A stretch of 64,000 bases of DNA from Halomonas sp. TD01 (GCF_923868895.1 NZ_OV350343.1:1550001-1614000), one strand, 5' to 3'; shown: positions 44,501-55,282, counted from the stretch's first letter. A program made the numbers and translations. Notes: generated from the sequence alone by a model not told the origin.

Positions 44501-45063
44501 TCGCCGACGCGCTTCATAATGCTCGATTTACTGAGAGGCGAGCGTGCTCCCGCAGGACAGTTAGTTGGATTTAAACTGCTGCCCTGACAGAGGGATGTTT
44601 CTCTATCACCTGGTTCACGACCCACAGCCACGCGGCCATCCAAGCCTTCCTGACCACTTTCTGAGTTATCCAAGATCAGCAGTACGTTAGGTGGAACACG
44701 GCTAACCACGTTTAACGGCGCTGATGAAATACCAGTTTGTTCTTCAGGTATCTCATAGTCTTCATCAATGGGGCCGTCATCGCCTCCACCAATCGGTGGC
44801 TCTGGCTCTGGTTCAGGCTCTGGCTCAGGTTCTGGCTCTGGTTCCGGATCTGGGTCCAGCTCTCCAGGAGGGTCTGGAGACGGCTCTTCAGGTGGCGGGT
44901 CAGGCGGGAAAACACCAGCACCTAATGACGCTGGGGTGGTATAGCCAAGCGATAGCACGAGTGCCAACGCGGCGGTCGACAAGCGGAAGAGCTCAATTTT
45001 TATAGACCTGGTTTTTATAGACCTGGTTTTTATAGAACTAGCTTTGATGGATCTTGTTTTCAT
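41539..45063 (-). CDS. pilY1: Type IV pilus tip/assembly protein PilY1
   Basis: 1174-residue exported protein. A signal peptide (about residues 20-50) is preceded by an odd basic repeat (TRSIK three times). An acidic proline-rich tract, PDPEPEPEPEPEP at about 70-90, follows. A von-Willebrand-like region begins at VLLILDNSESG, with the DxSxS metal site. The C-terminal PilY1 beta-propeller contains MGAGGRTVFALDVSEP and a Ca-binding loop DFNGDGKEDSDE near residue 1120. PilY1 acts in pilus biogenesis, adhesion and surface sensing. Its ATG overlaps the pilX stop (ATGA), and it is the last gene of the minor pilin operon. Confidence 0.94.
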   Translation of the reverse strand: MKTRSIKASSIKTRSIKTRSIKIELFRLSTAALALVLSLGYTTPASLGAGVFPPDPPPEEPSPDPPGELDPDPEPEPEPEPEPEPEPEPPIGGGDDGPIDEDYEIPEEQTGISSAPLNVVSRVPPNVLLILDNSESGQEGLDGRVAVGREPGDRETSLCQGSSLNPTNCPAGARSPLSKSSIMKRVGDDLIERYRGDINMGLMAYQQNPASRTRDNAFSGSTVVWRLTERALEPRYSTNANPSWYNPDFEGAWNATTKRYRARLPGLNIYAFFNVGVPGYMFEENFSTGLPTNDITEYWRRISNPTATSDQLSERYRSLTSGSSGSPFIGDGISYSSPVRSNFTLPLVDSLRQRGIPNWGSHTASIQLNQWEWRTTSSPGLGYLHVPIGGLNADGTVNDAHWVAIETKLGSQRHEWNGSGNPMTDPNWPLIATGLTPIEGTMYTARDYFLNNTGRNSAFRSDQGQRSNIAIPNINNPDAQQCLVNANIWLTDGLPSVDRNGNSLGNNVSGALASAEAAIKRLYDDTNAQLSNPVKTYVVGFNLPPDIANLPNVSDDPLGDLARAGGTERAYFANNEASLNQVMQQVLGNIIAASQSNTSAAVNSDEFGLEDGNLLFTAGFRSDDWSGRLTASVIQPDGSRSERWNAQTTLSQQAGNRRLLTSKRLDDGQRVGALLRPENSGFTSAEISWLQGVNVQGLRPRTNALLGDVINASPVVLQGNETRASLLLVAANDGMLHGFNASNGRELFAYLPAELTQGDTPALRTLTREDYNHRYFVDGTPAVREVNIQGGPDAVAVGTMGAGGRTVFALDVSEPSNMSTTDVLWEFRHPELGAGVSEPTITQLTDGTWVAIFGNGYNSTGYQASLFVVRLTDGKLIAHLKTNTGSGETPNGLATPTVTAWPSFSGARFAYAGDLAGNLWRFPLTNTGSVNALYTGRSDQPITSAPAVTLSNNSPDTLMVLFGTGSYFRSSDIGDSSTQQLIGLQDRVDRSLSFTSANLATQRITGNATRDGFNLRASTNAAPTSSQRGWRLELPSGERVIAGPSISSTLPRRVRFSTLLPDESDPCGGGRSGFFMSLLADTGGSGGKTTFDFNGDGKEDSDETINGDAITGLQAGTGERLVGVNDGNIEQLFVGNPDDPNASPNGDGSITIGFSNDHLGRRSWRQLSGEENTN
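44997..45041 (-). repeat. 15-bp tandem repeats at the pilY1 start
   Basis: TTTTTATAGACCTGG occurs twice (44997-45011, 45012-45026) with a third diverged copy (45027-45041). On the coding strand each unit adds five residues, giving the TRSIK repeats. Confidence 0.85.
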
Positions 45064-45500
45064 GGCGCTTCCACTTGCTGCTGGCGAACATAGAGAGCTT
45101 CCAGCGTAACGCTGGTATCTTCTCCTAGCCCAAAGCCCTGCGCTTCAATGCGATAGAGCATTTCAACCAGTTCTACGCCTGCGTTGTTGGGGCGTGAGCC
45201 CAGCGGTGTCATTGGCTGCACGCGATAGCGCGGGTTGCGAGACAATTCATCAATATTCATTTGATGAGTACGCCAGCCATTACTAAAAACTATATCGTTC
45301 TGAAGCTGATTTTCAGCGTTACGCAGGGCGGCTTCCGCCGCTTGAAAAGCGACAGTGTAGTCTCGCTGGTTGGCCGCCATGCGGTCTTGAGTAATCGCCC
45401 CCTGCATAGAGGAGAGGCTGAGAATCGTGATGATAGCGAGAAAAATAAGGCTTAAAACAAGCGCCATGCCACGCTGCTGGGAACCGCCTGCACCTTTCAT
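45060..45500 (-). CDS. pilX: Minor pilin PilX
   Basis: 146 residues; short leader MKGAGGSQQRG cleaved before MALVLSLIFLAIITILSL, a class of prepilin without Glu5, as usual for PilX. The body AANQRDYTVAFQAAEAALRNAE is the PilX family signature. It begins one base after the pilW stop and overlaps the pilY1 start. PilX, with PilV and PilW, primes pilus assembly and carries PilY1 to the tip. Confidence 0.92.
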   Translation of the reverse strand: MKGAGGSQQRGMALVLSLIFLAIITILSLSSMQGAITQDRMAANQRDYTVAFQAAEAALRNAENQLQNDIVFSNGWRTHQMNIDELSRNPRYRVQPMTPLGSRPNNAGVELVEMLYRIEAQGFGLGEDTSVTLEALYVRQQQVEAP

Positions 45501-45501
45501 G

Positions 45502-46560
45502 CTAGCGGTTCCTCAACGAGATAGTGGTGGTGAAAGCTTGGTAAAGGCGGCCATCATCGGCGTTGAAGGCGTTATCGTCGCGAAAATTCCCGGTGGCAAT
45601 CGTTGTCGCGGTGCGACGTAAATTGGCTTGATCACTTTGTACGATTAGGCTGATTCGCAGCGCACGCACTTCTTCCCACTGAGCGTTACTGAGTTGGTCA
45701 GGGGGAAGATAGGCGTCATCAATTAAGAAGGCGGTACGCAGGGCGACGACGTTACTGGCGACTATTTCGTTGTGCGGTGTCCTCTGGCTGAGATTCAAAC
45801 GCATCAAAGAAGGGGGCACATCGTTTTCCGGATCTTGGCCAACATAGTAAAGCGCGCTGTTAAGGGCACTAAGAGAAACGGGTTGACCCACGCTGTAGGG
45901 GAGGATGCCTGCTCCTCCTTCGCTGCCGCTATCAACATCCATATTGTCTAGCCATTCGGTGCCTGCCGATATTTGAAGCATGTTGTCCTTACTTGAGGCG
46001 TTATAAAACACATCGCAGGTTTGTAGGCTCTGGAGAAGTACCAACTGATTGCGATACAGGCTGTCTACGTTTCGGTTGAGGGTAAAAGTGAGAGCGGAAG
46101 CGGAGGTGGCCGTATCACTAATGGTTAGCGAGTTACTAGCGAAACCGGTACGAGAGATAAGCCCACCACGAAACATGACGCTGTGCTGACTTTCCAAAGG
46201 ATTGAGTAGTTGCGATGCAAAGTTGGTGCTGCTTGTATCACTCCATGCCTGGATCGCGTTATGGGCGTTTTCAGTACCGTCAATATTGCGTAGATGGTTG
46301 GTCGTTTGTGACGGCGCACAGCCGCCGCTGAAGTCCGCTTGGCGAAGTTCTTGAGCTAACGTATCCAACGCGAACCGGCCAGCGTCTTGCATATTTGCCA
46401 GCGCGGTTTGAAATCGATAGCTTTGCTGAGACGAGATAAATAGCTGTGTAGCACCGGCCATTACCAACAAACCGATAACCATTGCGACGAGCAACTCGAC
46501 CAAGGTAAACCCTGATTGCGACGTAGGGTAGTGATGAGCTGTAGGCATTTGGTCGTCCAT
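45502..46560 (-). CDS. pilW: Minor pilin PilW
   Basis: 352 residues. The prepilin leader (17 residues, ending TSQSG) is cut before FTLVELLVAMVIGLLVMAG, with Glu5 present; the segment LFISSQQSYRFQTALANMQDAGRFALDTL is typical of PilW. The start is at 46560, one base after the pilV stop and after GGAG; the longer open frame to 46698 lies within pilV. The C-terminal LRISLIVQSD and ending SLRNR match the family. Confidence 0.93.
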   Translation of the reverse strand: MDDQMPTAHHYPTSQSGFTLVELLVAMVIGLLVMAGATQLFISSQQSYRFQTALANMQDAGRFALDTLAQELRQADFSGGCAPSQTTNHLRNIDGTENAHNAIQAWSDTSSTNFASQLLNPLESQHSVMFRGGLISRTGFASNSLTISDTATSASALTFTLNRNVDSLYRNQLVLLQSLQTCDVFYNASSKDNMLQISAGTEWLDNMDVDSGSEGGAGILPYSVGQPVSLSALNSALYYVGQDPENDVPPSLMRLNLSQRTPHNEIVASNVVALRTAFLIDDAYLPPDQLSNAQWEEVRALRISLIVQSDQANLRRTATTIATGNFRDDNAFNADDGRLYQAFTTTISLRNR

Positions 46561-46561
46561 G

Positions 46562-46969
46562 CTACAGCTCCGACACAAGCTGAATTTGGCGCGTATTTTC
46601 AGGGGCTGAAGCGTCTGCCCAGCGTACCGTGACATTGATACGTCGATTATTGATCGTAACTCCCCCTTCACCACTGGGCAGAGCGCTAGCAAGGTCATTC
46701 ACCCACTCAGCCAGGTCGTTGGCGGGAAGCCCACTACCGAGCACCGTACTGCCGATACTCAGTTCGTAGACGGCTGCTTGATCAGGATTGGCACGTACTC
46801 GATCCAGCATATCTTGGGCCATATTGGTTGCCTGAGTTTCAAAATAGGCGGCACGGTTATGTACCAGCGACTGTGTTTGTAATCCAACAACCCCTAATAA
46901 ACCGATGGATAGCACCAGTAGCGCTATCAATGACTCCAGCAGAGAAATTCCACGTTGTTGTTTAGGCAT
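46562..46969 (-). CDS. pilV: Minor pilin PilV
   Basis: 135 residues; leader MPKQQRG cleaved before ISLLESLIALLVLSIGLLGVVGLQ, with Glu5. The start is placed at 46969 as this gives a normal seven-residue leader; GTG 46996 in the same frame, overlapping fimT, is an alternative that adds nine residues. The pilV-type segment TQATNMAQDMLDRVRANPDQA follows. It sits between fimT and pilW. Confidence 0.9.
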   Translation of the reverse strand: MPKQQRGISLLESLIALLVLSIGLLGVVGLQTQSLVHNRAAYFETQATNMAQDMLDRVRANPDQAAVYELSIGSTVLGSGLPANDLAEWVNDLASALPSGEGGVTINNRRINVTVRWADASAPENTRQIQLVSEL

Positions 46970-46988
46970 GGCAGGGCTCAACGTTGAA

Positions 46989-47459
46989 TCAATCACAGGC
47001 TTGGCGACGCGTTAATACGCGGGAGATACCGCTTGGTTCCACTCGGATACAACGGCCTCGATCGTCCAGCGTGATTGATACTTCCTGGGAGGCGAAACTT
47101 GCAGTTACAAGGCGACCCTGGCTATTAAAGGTGAAAGACTCAGGCGCACCGTTCACTGAGATATCGTGTTGGGACTGGGGCCATGTGCGCAGCGGCGTTG
47201 TGTCATCGACGACCTCCCAGCCAGCACTCCAGCCGTTGCTAACAGGCTGTAGGCGAATAGATTGGTTGCGCCTGACCGCTTCGCTGCGTGCGAAGCTTAA
47301 GGCGAGTTTGTAGTCGTTTGCCGTGGTAATAACCCGATTTTCTTGAATAATGCGTGCAAAATTAGGAATGGCGATAGTGGCGAGGGTGGCAAACAGTGCC
47401 AGCGCAACAAGCAGCTCTAACAAGGTAAAGCCCTGGGCGGAGTGCTTTGCCGTCAACAT
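46989..47459 (-). CDS. fimT: Minor pseudopilin FimT/GspH type
   Basis: 156 residues; leader MLTAKHSAQG cut before FTLLELLVALALFATLATIAIPNF, the type IV class A signature. The body includes LALSFARSEAVRRNQSIRLQP and a GspH-like domain ending in a cysteine-containing motif (RCIRVEPSGISR, RRQACD). It is the first gene of the minor pilin operon. The start region is odd: a 14-bp duplication creates an out-of-frame ATG with a better ribosome binding site just upstream. Confidence 0.9.
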   Translation of the reverse strand: MLTAKHSAQGFTLLELLVALALFATLATIAIPNFARIIQENRVITTANDYKLALSFARSEAVRRNQSIRLQPVSNGWSAGWEVVDDTTPLRTWPQSQHDISVNGAPESFTFNSQGRLVTASFASQEVSITLDDRGRCIRVEPSGISRVLTRRQACD

Positions 47460-47473
47460 TTTGCCGTCAACAT
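47446..47473 (-). repeat. 14-bp tandem duplication over the fimT start codon
   Basis: TTTGCCGTCAACAT at 47446-47459 and 47460-47473. On the coding strand the second ATG (47473) opens a six-codon frame whose TGA (47455-47453) falls just inside fimT. Confidence 0.85.
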
Positions 47474-47719
47474 ATAGTATTTCTCTGTTGGAATCTGCCG
47501 CTAGAATTACCTAAATAAGCTACTTTGATTTAACAAAATATCATAATGTGGCATGCGTCCAACTAAAAATAATCGTCACAAATAAGCGCTATTTTGACGG
47601 GCGGTATTTAAGAAAGAGGTCGCTAGCGGATATGTGTGCCAAGCTGGGTTTTAACAATCGTCCTTGCAGACCGCTGGAGGCCATTCTGAGAGACATTACT
47701 TAAGCACCTATGCTGGCAG

Positions 47720-47734
47720 ATAGCTAAAAACTAT
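47720..47734. promoter_or_regulatory. OxyR-type half-site upstream of katG
   Basis: ATAG-N7-CTAT (47720-47734) with T and A at the preferred inner positions (ATAGCTAAAAACTAT). One dimer site is perfect; the second tandem site is poorly matched. It lies 167 bases before the katG ATG at 47901. The rest of 47474-47900 holds no supported gene. Confidence 0.55.
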
Positions 47735-47801
47735 AAAGTTGGTCGTAAAAAGCAAATTGTAGCTATCGATTGGGTGCTTTAAAACAGTGATATGTCGATG
47801 A

Positions 47802-50054
<2,253 letters not shown>

Positions 50055-50092
50055 ATGTCACCTGCTGTACCAAGCAACACCTTCCCTGTTCT

Positions 50093-50121
50093 AACCCGCA
50101 TCGAGAGATGCGGGTTTTTTT
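50093..50121 (+). terminator. Rho-independent terminator of katG
   Basis: AACCCGCATC (50093-50102), loop GAGA, GATGCGGGTT (50107-50116), with a T-run to 50121. Confidence 0.93.
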
Positions 50122-50159
50122 GCGTTGATCGTTTAATAAATTTGCTCATCTATCGCAGT

Positions 50160-51092
50160 TTAATACTTAAACAGCGCATATTGCTTCCGATAGGCAATTT
50201 GCGCTTGGCTGGCGCTGATGGGACGCAAACGCACCTCGGTTCCCGGTAAGCATTGAGCAAGCAGGGCGCAGGCCATGGGGGTAAGCGCACCTAAGCGTGG
50301 ATAGCCGCCAATGGTTTGGCGATCATTCATCAGAATAATAGGCTGGCCATCGGGTGGGATTTGCACTGCGCCAAGGGGAATCCCTTCAGAAATAATGCCA
50401 CCGAGCTTGCAATGTAGTGGCTGGCCAGTGAGACGAATACCCATGCGATCAGCGCGATTATCCACCGTCCAAGGCTGGTTAAAAGCGTTGTACAGGCTGC
50501 GTCCGGCGAAATGTGAAGCCTGCGAGCCAAGCACCATGCTGAGTTGGCAGCTTTTTTCCGGCATGGCGGGGGCTGTTCCTTCAGGCAAGCTGCGCTCACT
50601 GGGTGAGTTACCTTGCCAGGTGAGCTGGTCGCCGGTTTGTAGCGGTCTGCCGTCGTCATGAAGCCCGCCAATTTGCTCGCGGGCAGTGCAGGCACGGCTG
50701 CCCAGAATCGTTGGTGCGTCTAATCCGCCAGGAAACGCCAGATAGGCCCGTAGACCGCGACGGGGCTGGCTAAAAATGAGTGTTTGCCCGGGGCGCAGTA
50801 GAAAGCTGGTGTTAGTAGCGAGCGGTTGGCCGTCAATGGTGGCACCCAGGTCGGCTCCGGTGAGAGCCAGGCGCACCTCGGTAGTAGCGACCAGGGTGAG
50901 GTTACCGCCCATGACAATTTCTAGCGCCGCGCTGTCTGGCGCGTTACCAAGGAGCCAGTTTGCCCAGCGGAATGAAATCCAGTCGGCGGCACCCCCTTGG
51001 GTGACACCCAAATGACCTACGCCGAACCGACCCGTATCTTGAATCAGAGCCAGCGGCCCGGCTTGCTTAACGGTCAGCATTGCTTGACTCAT
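50160..51092 (-). CDS. pxpC: 5-oxoprolinase subunit PxpC (biotin-dependent carboxylase-like fold)
   Basis: 310 residues of the family formerly called KipA/YbgK. Typical segments are GPLALIQDTGRFGVGHLGVTQGG, RLALTGADLGATIDGQPL, RAYLAFPGGLDAPTILGSRAC and the ending RLGALTPMACALLAQCLPG. With PxpA and PxpB it forms the ATP-dependent 5-oxoprolinase, opening 5-oxoproline (pyroglutamate) to glutamate. It overlaps pxpB by four bases. Confidence 0.95.
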   Translation of the reverse strand: MSQAMLTVKQAGPLALIQDTGRFGVGHLGVTQGGAADWISFRWANWLLGNAPDSAALEIVMGGNLTLVATTEVRLALTGADLGATIDGQPLATNTSFLLRPGQTLIFSQPRRGLRAYLAFPGGLDAPTILGSRACTAREQIGGLHDDGRPLQTGDQLTWQGNSPSERSLPEGTAPAMPEKSCQLSMVLGSQASHFAGRSLYNAFNQPWTVDNRADRMGIRLTGQPLHCKLGGIISEGIPLGAVQIPPDGQPIILMNDRQTIGGYPRLGALTPMACALLAQCLPGTEVRLRPISASQAQIAYRKQYALFKY

Positions 51093-51793
51093 GGCCGCTC
51101 CTCCATCGGCGTTGTATCGCCTCCTGATGCTTCGAATTCTGCTTTGCCAATCGCTTTAAAGCGTACCTTATCGCCGGGGCGCAGCAGCGGCTCACCCCGC
51201 TTAGCGTATTCAAATAGCGGCACGGCGGTGCGACCTAAAATATTCCAACCACCTGGGGAAAGAAGCGGGTAGATAGCGGTTTGTCGGTCGGCAATGCCCA
51301 CACTGCCTGCTGCGACTTTGCGGCGTGGTGTTTTCAAACGTGGCGTGGCAATGCCTTCATCTACCAAACCCATAAAACCGTAGCCGGGAGCGAAACCCAA
51401 CGCGAATACGCAGTAATCATGGTTGCAGTGATGCTCAATCAGGGCGTCAACGCTGAGCCCCGCGCGTTTTGCCACCAGCGGAAGCTCAGGACCAACGCTT
51501 TCGTCATACCATACGGGGATCTCATGCAGTTGGCCGTTCTGAGATTCGGCGGGCGCTAAATGGTGCAAGGCACTGCGAATCAGCGTAGTGACTTGGGAAA
51601 ACGTTAGTTGATGGCAGTCGTAGTGCACCAGCAGCGTGGTGTAGGAGGGAATCAGGTCAATGAGTGCCTCGCCCAACGCATCGCGTAGGGCCTGGTCGGC
51701 AGCGATGATCCACGCCATATTGGATTCATCGATAGTATCAAACAGCCGTACCGTTAGAGCGTCCATGGCCGCTGTTTCTAAACGCAGTTTCAC
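51089..51793 (-). CDS. pxpB: 5-oxoprolinase subunit PxpB (KipI family)
   Basis: 234 residues. The C-terminal cyclophilin-like domain has [41 protein letters not shown] and [11 protein letters not shown], all diagnostic of KipI/PxpB. Start is GTG 51793, whose GTGA overlaps the pxpA stop. The middle gene of pxpABC; it pairs with PxpC to form the complex. Confidence 0.95.
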   Translation of the reverse strand: MKLRLETAAMDALTVRLFDTIDESNMAWIIAADQALRDALGEALIDLIPSYTTLLVHYDCHQLTFSQVTTLIRSALHHLAPAESQNGQLHEIPVWYDESVGPELPLVAKRAGLSVDALIEHHCNHDYCVFALGFAPGYGFMGLVDEGIATPRLKTPRRKVAAGSVGIADRQTAIYPLLSPGGWNILGRTAVPLFEYAKRGEPLLRPGDKVRFKAIGKAEFEASGGDTTPMEERP

Positions 51794-52542
51794 GCCGACT
51801 CCAGCGCCGTAAAGGCATCACGAATTGCGCGCACGGCAGCAACCGACTCAGGATTGTCGCCATGCACGCACAGGGTGTCGCAGGGCAGCAGCAACGCGCT
51901 GCCATCCCGGGCGGTCAGCGCCTCGCCTTTGGCGAGCGCCACGGCTTGCGCAACGATAGTGGCCTGATCATGATGGACCGCGCCCGCCAGACGGCGAGAG
52001 GCGAGGTGTCCGGTCGCTTCATAAGCGCGGTCTGCGAACGTTTCAAACCACAGGGTAATGCCCATTTTTTTCGCCAACTGGCGGTGAGGCTCTGGATCGG
52101 CAGTTGCCATGACCATTAGCGGAAGGCTGGCATCATAAGCACGTACCGCGCGCATGGCACCTTCCAATAACTCGAGATTCGCCGCCATGTCGTTATACAT
52201 CGCCCCGTGGGGCTTGATATAGCTGAGTCTTGCGCCTTCTGCTTGGCAAATCCCAGCCAGCGCGCCGACTTGATAGAGCACCATATCTTCTACTTCGGCG
52301 GGCGAGCAGGCCATGGAGCGACGACCAAATCCCATTAAATCGGGGTAGCCGGGGTGGGCGCCAATACGAACGCCATGCTGACTGGCCAAGGCAACCGTGC
52401 GCCGCATAACATGGGGATCAGAAGCGTGGTAACCACAGGCAATGTTGGCACAGTCAACGTGAGGCATCACCTCGGTATCTAAGCCAATCGACCAATTACC
52501 GAAGCTTTCGCCCATATCGCAGTTCAGCAGTGGGATTGCCAT
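51790..52542 (-). CDS. pxpA: 5-oxoprolinase subunit PxpA (LamB/YcsF family)
   Basis: 250 residues. The start [65 protein letters not shown] and [11 protein letters not shown] are the full family signature. It is the first gene of the operon and is divergent from a LysR regulator with a 649-base gap. ACTAGGAGACAAC precedes the ATG. Confidence 0.95.
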   Translation of the reverse strand: MAIPLLNCDMGESFGNWSIGLDTEVMPHVDCANIACGYHASDPHVMRRTVALASQHGVRIGAHPGYPDLMGFGRRSMACSPAEVEDMVLYQVGALAGICQAEGARLSYIKPHGAMYNDMAANLELLEGAMRAVRAYDASLPLMVMATADPEPHRQLAKKMGITLWFETFADRAYEATGHLASRRLAGAVHHDQATIVAQAVALAKGEALTARDGSALLLPCDTLCVHGDNPESVAAVRAIRDAFTALESA

Positions 52543-53191
52543 GTTGTCTCCTAGTCTGTTTTTAATTTATTGGAATAACTTGTTCATTAACAGCGAGTTG
52601 TTAGTTAACAGCGTTGGCAAAGAACGCTTATTTTTAATAATAGAGTGCTAATGTTAAAGAATTTCTTGTGACGATGTGGTTATCAGCGCTTGTTATGAAT
52701 GCTTGTTGTAAATAATTAGCTTGGTTATCACTGTGATGTCTTAAAACCAATATATGAACCTATCTTGTTAAGTTCCAATCGTTTTTAGCGATACTTAGTA
52801 TCGGTGCTTCCTATCATGCTGTTATTTATTGGGAAAATGGTTGACGCTAGGGGGGAATACGATTATCAAATAAATAAAGCGACTCGATAAAAGATTATAA
52901 AAAAACGCTCACGCCAGCCCTGACGAATATGCGCAGTTTCAACAATAATCGGCGGTCAGTGAGTGGTTTTGAGGAGTGAAGCATGCAAATGTCGGCCATG
53001 GGTCAGCTTGTCAGCGTTCAGCCTGTTATCGTGGATAACATCACTATGCTGGCCCCAAGATTGCATTACACAGCAATGCGACCATTTCACCCAGTGACAC
53101 ATTGCGTTAGGGAGCGGCACTGCGCGCGACGTTACCTGTGCGGTGTAGGAGTCCCTGTCGATGTTACTGCAACCGTTGGTTAGGCAAATGT
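52543..53191. other. Long AT-rich divergent gap between pxpABC and the LysR/TRAP genes
   Basis: 649 bases with an AT-rich left half (52543-52900) and one doubtful short frame at 52983-53183. The left part presumably holds the pxpA promoter and LysR-type operator; no single dyad stands out clearly. Confidence 0.5.
52983..53183 (+). CDS. Doubtful small ORF upstream of the LysR gene
   Basis: 66 codons; ATG preceded at good spacing by GAGGAG and stop 8 bases before the LysR ATG, which suits a leader peptide coupled to the regulator. The product has no recognisable domain and the residue make-up (several His/Cys/Arg and no clear pattern) looks non-coding. I keep it as a possibility only. Confidence 0.2.
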   Translation: MQMSAMGQLVSVQPVIVDNITMLAPRLHYTAMRPFHPVTHCVRERHCARRYLCGVGVPVDVTATVG

Positions 53192-54181
53192 ATGCTTGAT
53201 TTCAAAGAGCTAGACGCCTTTGTGTGGGCGGTAAAGCTGGGTTCTTTTCGTAAAGCGGCGGTACGCCTGCATATTACGCAGCCTTCCGTTTCTGAGCGTA
53301 TCTCGCGCCTGGAAAGCACCGTAGGTGAGCTATTGCTTGAGCGCTCAGCACGTCCGATTCAGCCAACTATGCGTGGACGTGAATTTTTTCTGCATGCTGA
53401 ACGCATACTGCACCAGCGTGATGAGGCACTAAAGCTGTTCGACAGCGCAGAGACGTTTTCTGCGCCTCTTCGGCTCGGCACCATCGAAACTATTGCCCAT
53501 AGCTGGTTTCCTGCATTTATTCAGCAGCTTACTGAGCGCTTTCCAGAGCTCATTATTGAGCTAACGGTTGATTACTCTCCGGTTCTTAATGATCGGCTTA
53601 TGCGCAACGAGCTTGATATTTTGCTGGCAATGAATGGTTACTCGGCCCCAGAGCAAATTGAGTGCGATACGTTAAGCCCTTACGAGATGGGTATGTTTAT
53701 CTCACCTCGCCATGCCGCGTTGCTAAGCGAACACCCCAATGCTTGGTGCCAGTCGTTGCCGTTTATTTCCTTTGGCAGGCAGGCTCGCCCTTATGAAGAG
53801 CTAGTGCGTTACCTTTCAGACGTGGGCGTTCAGCAGCCTCGTATCCATAGCGTAAGCACATTGATGACCATTGCACGGATGACGATGGAAGGGCTGGGAA
53901 TTGGTGCACTACCCGTCGCTACTGTATTAGATGAGTGGCGTCGAGGTGATCTATACCGTTTAGCGCTACCCATTCCTTTGCCGCCTATGAACTATGATGT
54001 GATATGGCGCAGTGCAAATCATCCTCGTTTTTGTCGCAGCGTGGGCCGTATCGCCCAAGAGTGTGCATCTGACTACGCCAGAGCGCGGCGCGCTGACATG
54101 GCAAGCACTTGTTTCACCGGCCGCTGGGTTCAACCTAGCGCAACCCCTGCCACCCCCGAAGCAATACCTCGATTAACCTGA
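53192..54181 (+). CDS. LysR-family regulator next to TRAP and 5-oxoprolinase genes
   Basis: 329 residues. N-terminal helix-turn-helix: MLDFKELDAFVWAVKLGSF, RKAAVRLHITQPSVSERISRLE; effector domain about 90-300 (PLRLGTIETIAHSWFPAFIQQL). The start is set at 53192, where the domain begins; the frame continues upstream to 53138 without family similarity. It is divergent from pxpABC and 32 bases before the TRAP substrate-binding gene, so it probably controls both transport and breakdown of 5-oxoproline. The effector is inferred. Confidence 0.93.
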   Translation: MLDFKELDAFVWAVKLGSFRKAAVRLHITQPSVSERISRLESTVGELLLERSARPIQPTMRGREFFLHAERILHQRDEALKLFDSAETFSAPLRLGTIETIAHSWFPAFIQQLTERFPELIIELTVDYSPVLNDRLMRNELDILLAMNGYSAPEQIECDTLSPYEMGMFISPRHAALLSEHPNAWCQSLPFISFGRQARPYEELVRYLSDVGVQQPRIHSVSTLMTIARMTMEGLGIGALPVATVLDEWRRGDLYRLALPIPLPPMNYDVIWRSANHPRFCRSVGRIAQECASDYARARRADMASTCFTGRWVQPSATPATPEAIPRLT

Positions 54182-54213
54182 ACTTCCATTAATATGAATA
54201 AGAGGACGTCCCC

Positions 54214-55203
54214 ATGCATAAACGTATAACAACGCCATTACTGCTAGTGACCGCTTGCAGCCTTGCCGCTACAGCGACCGCTCATGCGGCTGAATGGACC
54301 ATGGCAACGCCTTATGGTGATGCAAGCTTCCATACCCAGAACAACAAACAGTTTGCTGAGGATGTGGCTGAGGCAACAAACGGTGACTTAACCATTACGG
54401 TGCACAGCGGTGGTTCACTGGTCTCTCATGGTGAAATTAAACCGTCGGTGCGTCGCGGCACTATCGATGCTGGTGAAGTGTTCCTCTCTATTCTTTCCAA
54501 TGATGACCCTATTTTCGAAGTCGATACGTTGCCGGGTGTCGCCGGTAGTTATGAAGATGCCTATGCCTTATGGGAAGCCACGAAACCGATGATTGCTGAG
54601 TTATTTGCCTATGAAGGCATGGTTCCTTTGTATGCAGTGGCTTGGCCAGCCCAGGGCATTTACACCTCAGCGCCGCTAACGGACCCCGATCAGTTTGATG
54701 GCCTGCGGGTGCGTGCGCCGAATATTAATACTCAGCGCTTCGTTGATAATTTAGGCGGAAGCCCGACGGAAACTGAAGAGTCTGATATTCCTACCGCGTT
54801 TAGCACCGGTCGTGTGGATGCCATGATTACCTCAAGCTCTACCGGTAACTCCATGGCTGCCTGGGACTACGTGACCGACTACACCGATGCCAACTTGTGG
54901 CTGCCTAAAAATATTGTGTTTATGAGTCAGCGTAGCTTTGACCGTTTAGATGAAGCCACCCAAGACGCGCTGATGGAAGCTGCTGCTCGGGCTGAAGAGC
55001 GTGGCTGGCAAATGAGCCGTGAGAACAATGAAACTAGCCTGGAAGCACTGAGGGAAAATGGCATTTCAGTTTCCCAGCCTAATGATGCGGTCTCTGCTGC
55101 CCTGCAAGCGGCGGGTGATGAGCTGTTTGCTGATTGGGAATCCCGTGCTGACGACGAAGCAAAACAAGCCTTAGAAAGCTATCGCGAACAGCGCGATAAC
55201 TAA
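54214..55203 (+). CDS. dctP: TRAP transporter substrate-binding protein DctP
   Basis: 329-residue periplasmic binding protein; signal peptide ends near residue 26 (ATAHA). DctP family features: LTITVHSGGSLVSHGEIKPSV, FDGLRVRAPN, and GGSPTETEESDIPTAFSTGRVD, whose arginine (LRVRA) normally holds a carboxylate ligand. The substrate is an organic acid; the neighbouring pxp operon suggests 5-oxoproline, known for some Bordetella DctP proteins. A hairpin follows before dctQ. Confidence 0.93.
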   Translation: MHKRITTPLLLVTACSLAATATAHAAEWTMATPYGDASFHTQNNKQFAEDVAEATNGDLTITVHSGGSLVSHGEIKPSVRRGTIDAGEVFLSILSNDDPIFEVDTLPGVAGSYEDAYALWEATKPMIAELFAYEGMVPLYAVAWPAQGIYTSAPLTDPDQFDGLRVRAPNINTQRFVDNLGGSPTETEESDIPTAFSTGRVDAMITSSSTGNSMAAWDYVTDYTDANLWLPKNIVFMSQRSFDRLDEATQDALMEAAARAEERGWQMSRENNETSLEALRENGISVSQPNDAVSAALQAAGDELFADWESRADDEAKQALESYREQRDN

Positions 55204-55227
55204 AGTTTACTAACTAAGGCTGGCTTA

Positions 55228-55252
55228 AAGGGCGGCTACGTTTGTCGCCCTT
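55228..55252 (+). terminator. Attenuating hairpin between dctP and dctQ
   Basis: AAGGGCG (55228-55234), 11-base loop, CGCCCTT (55246-55252), no long T-run. It would let the binding protein be made in excess over the membrane subunits. Confidence 0.55.
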
Positions 55253-55282
55253 CCCACCCACGCGCTCAATGAGACTGCGAAC

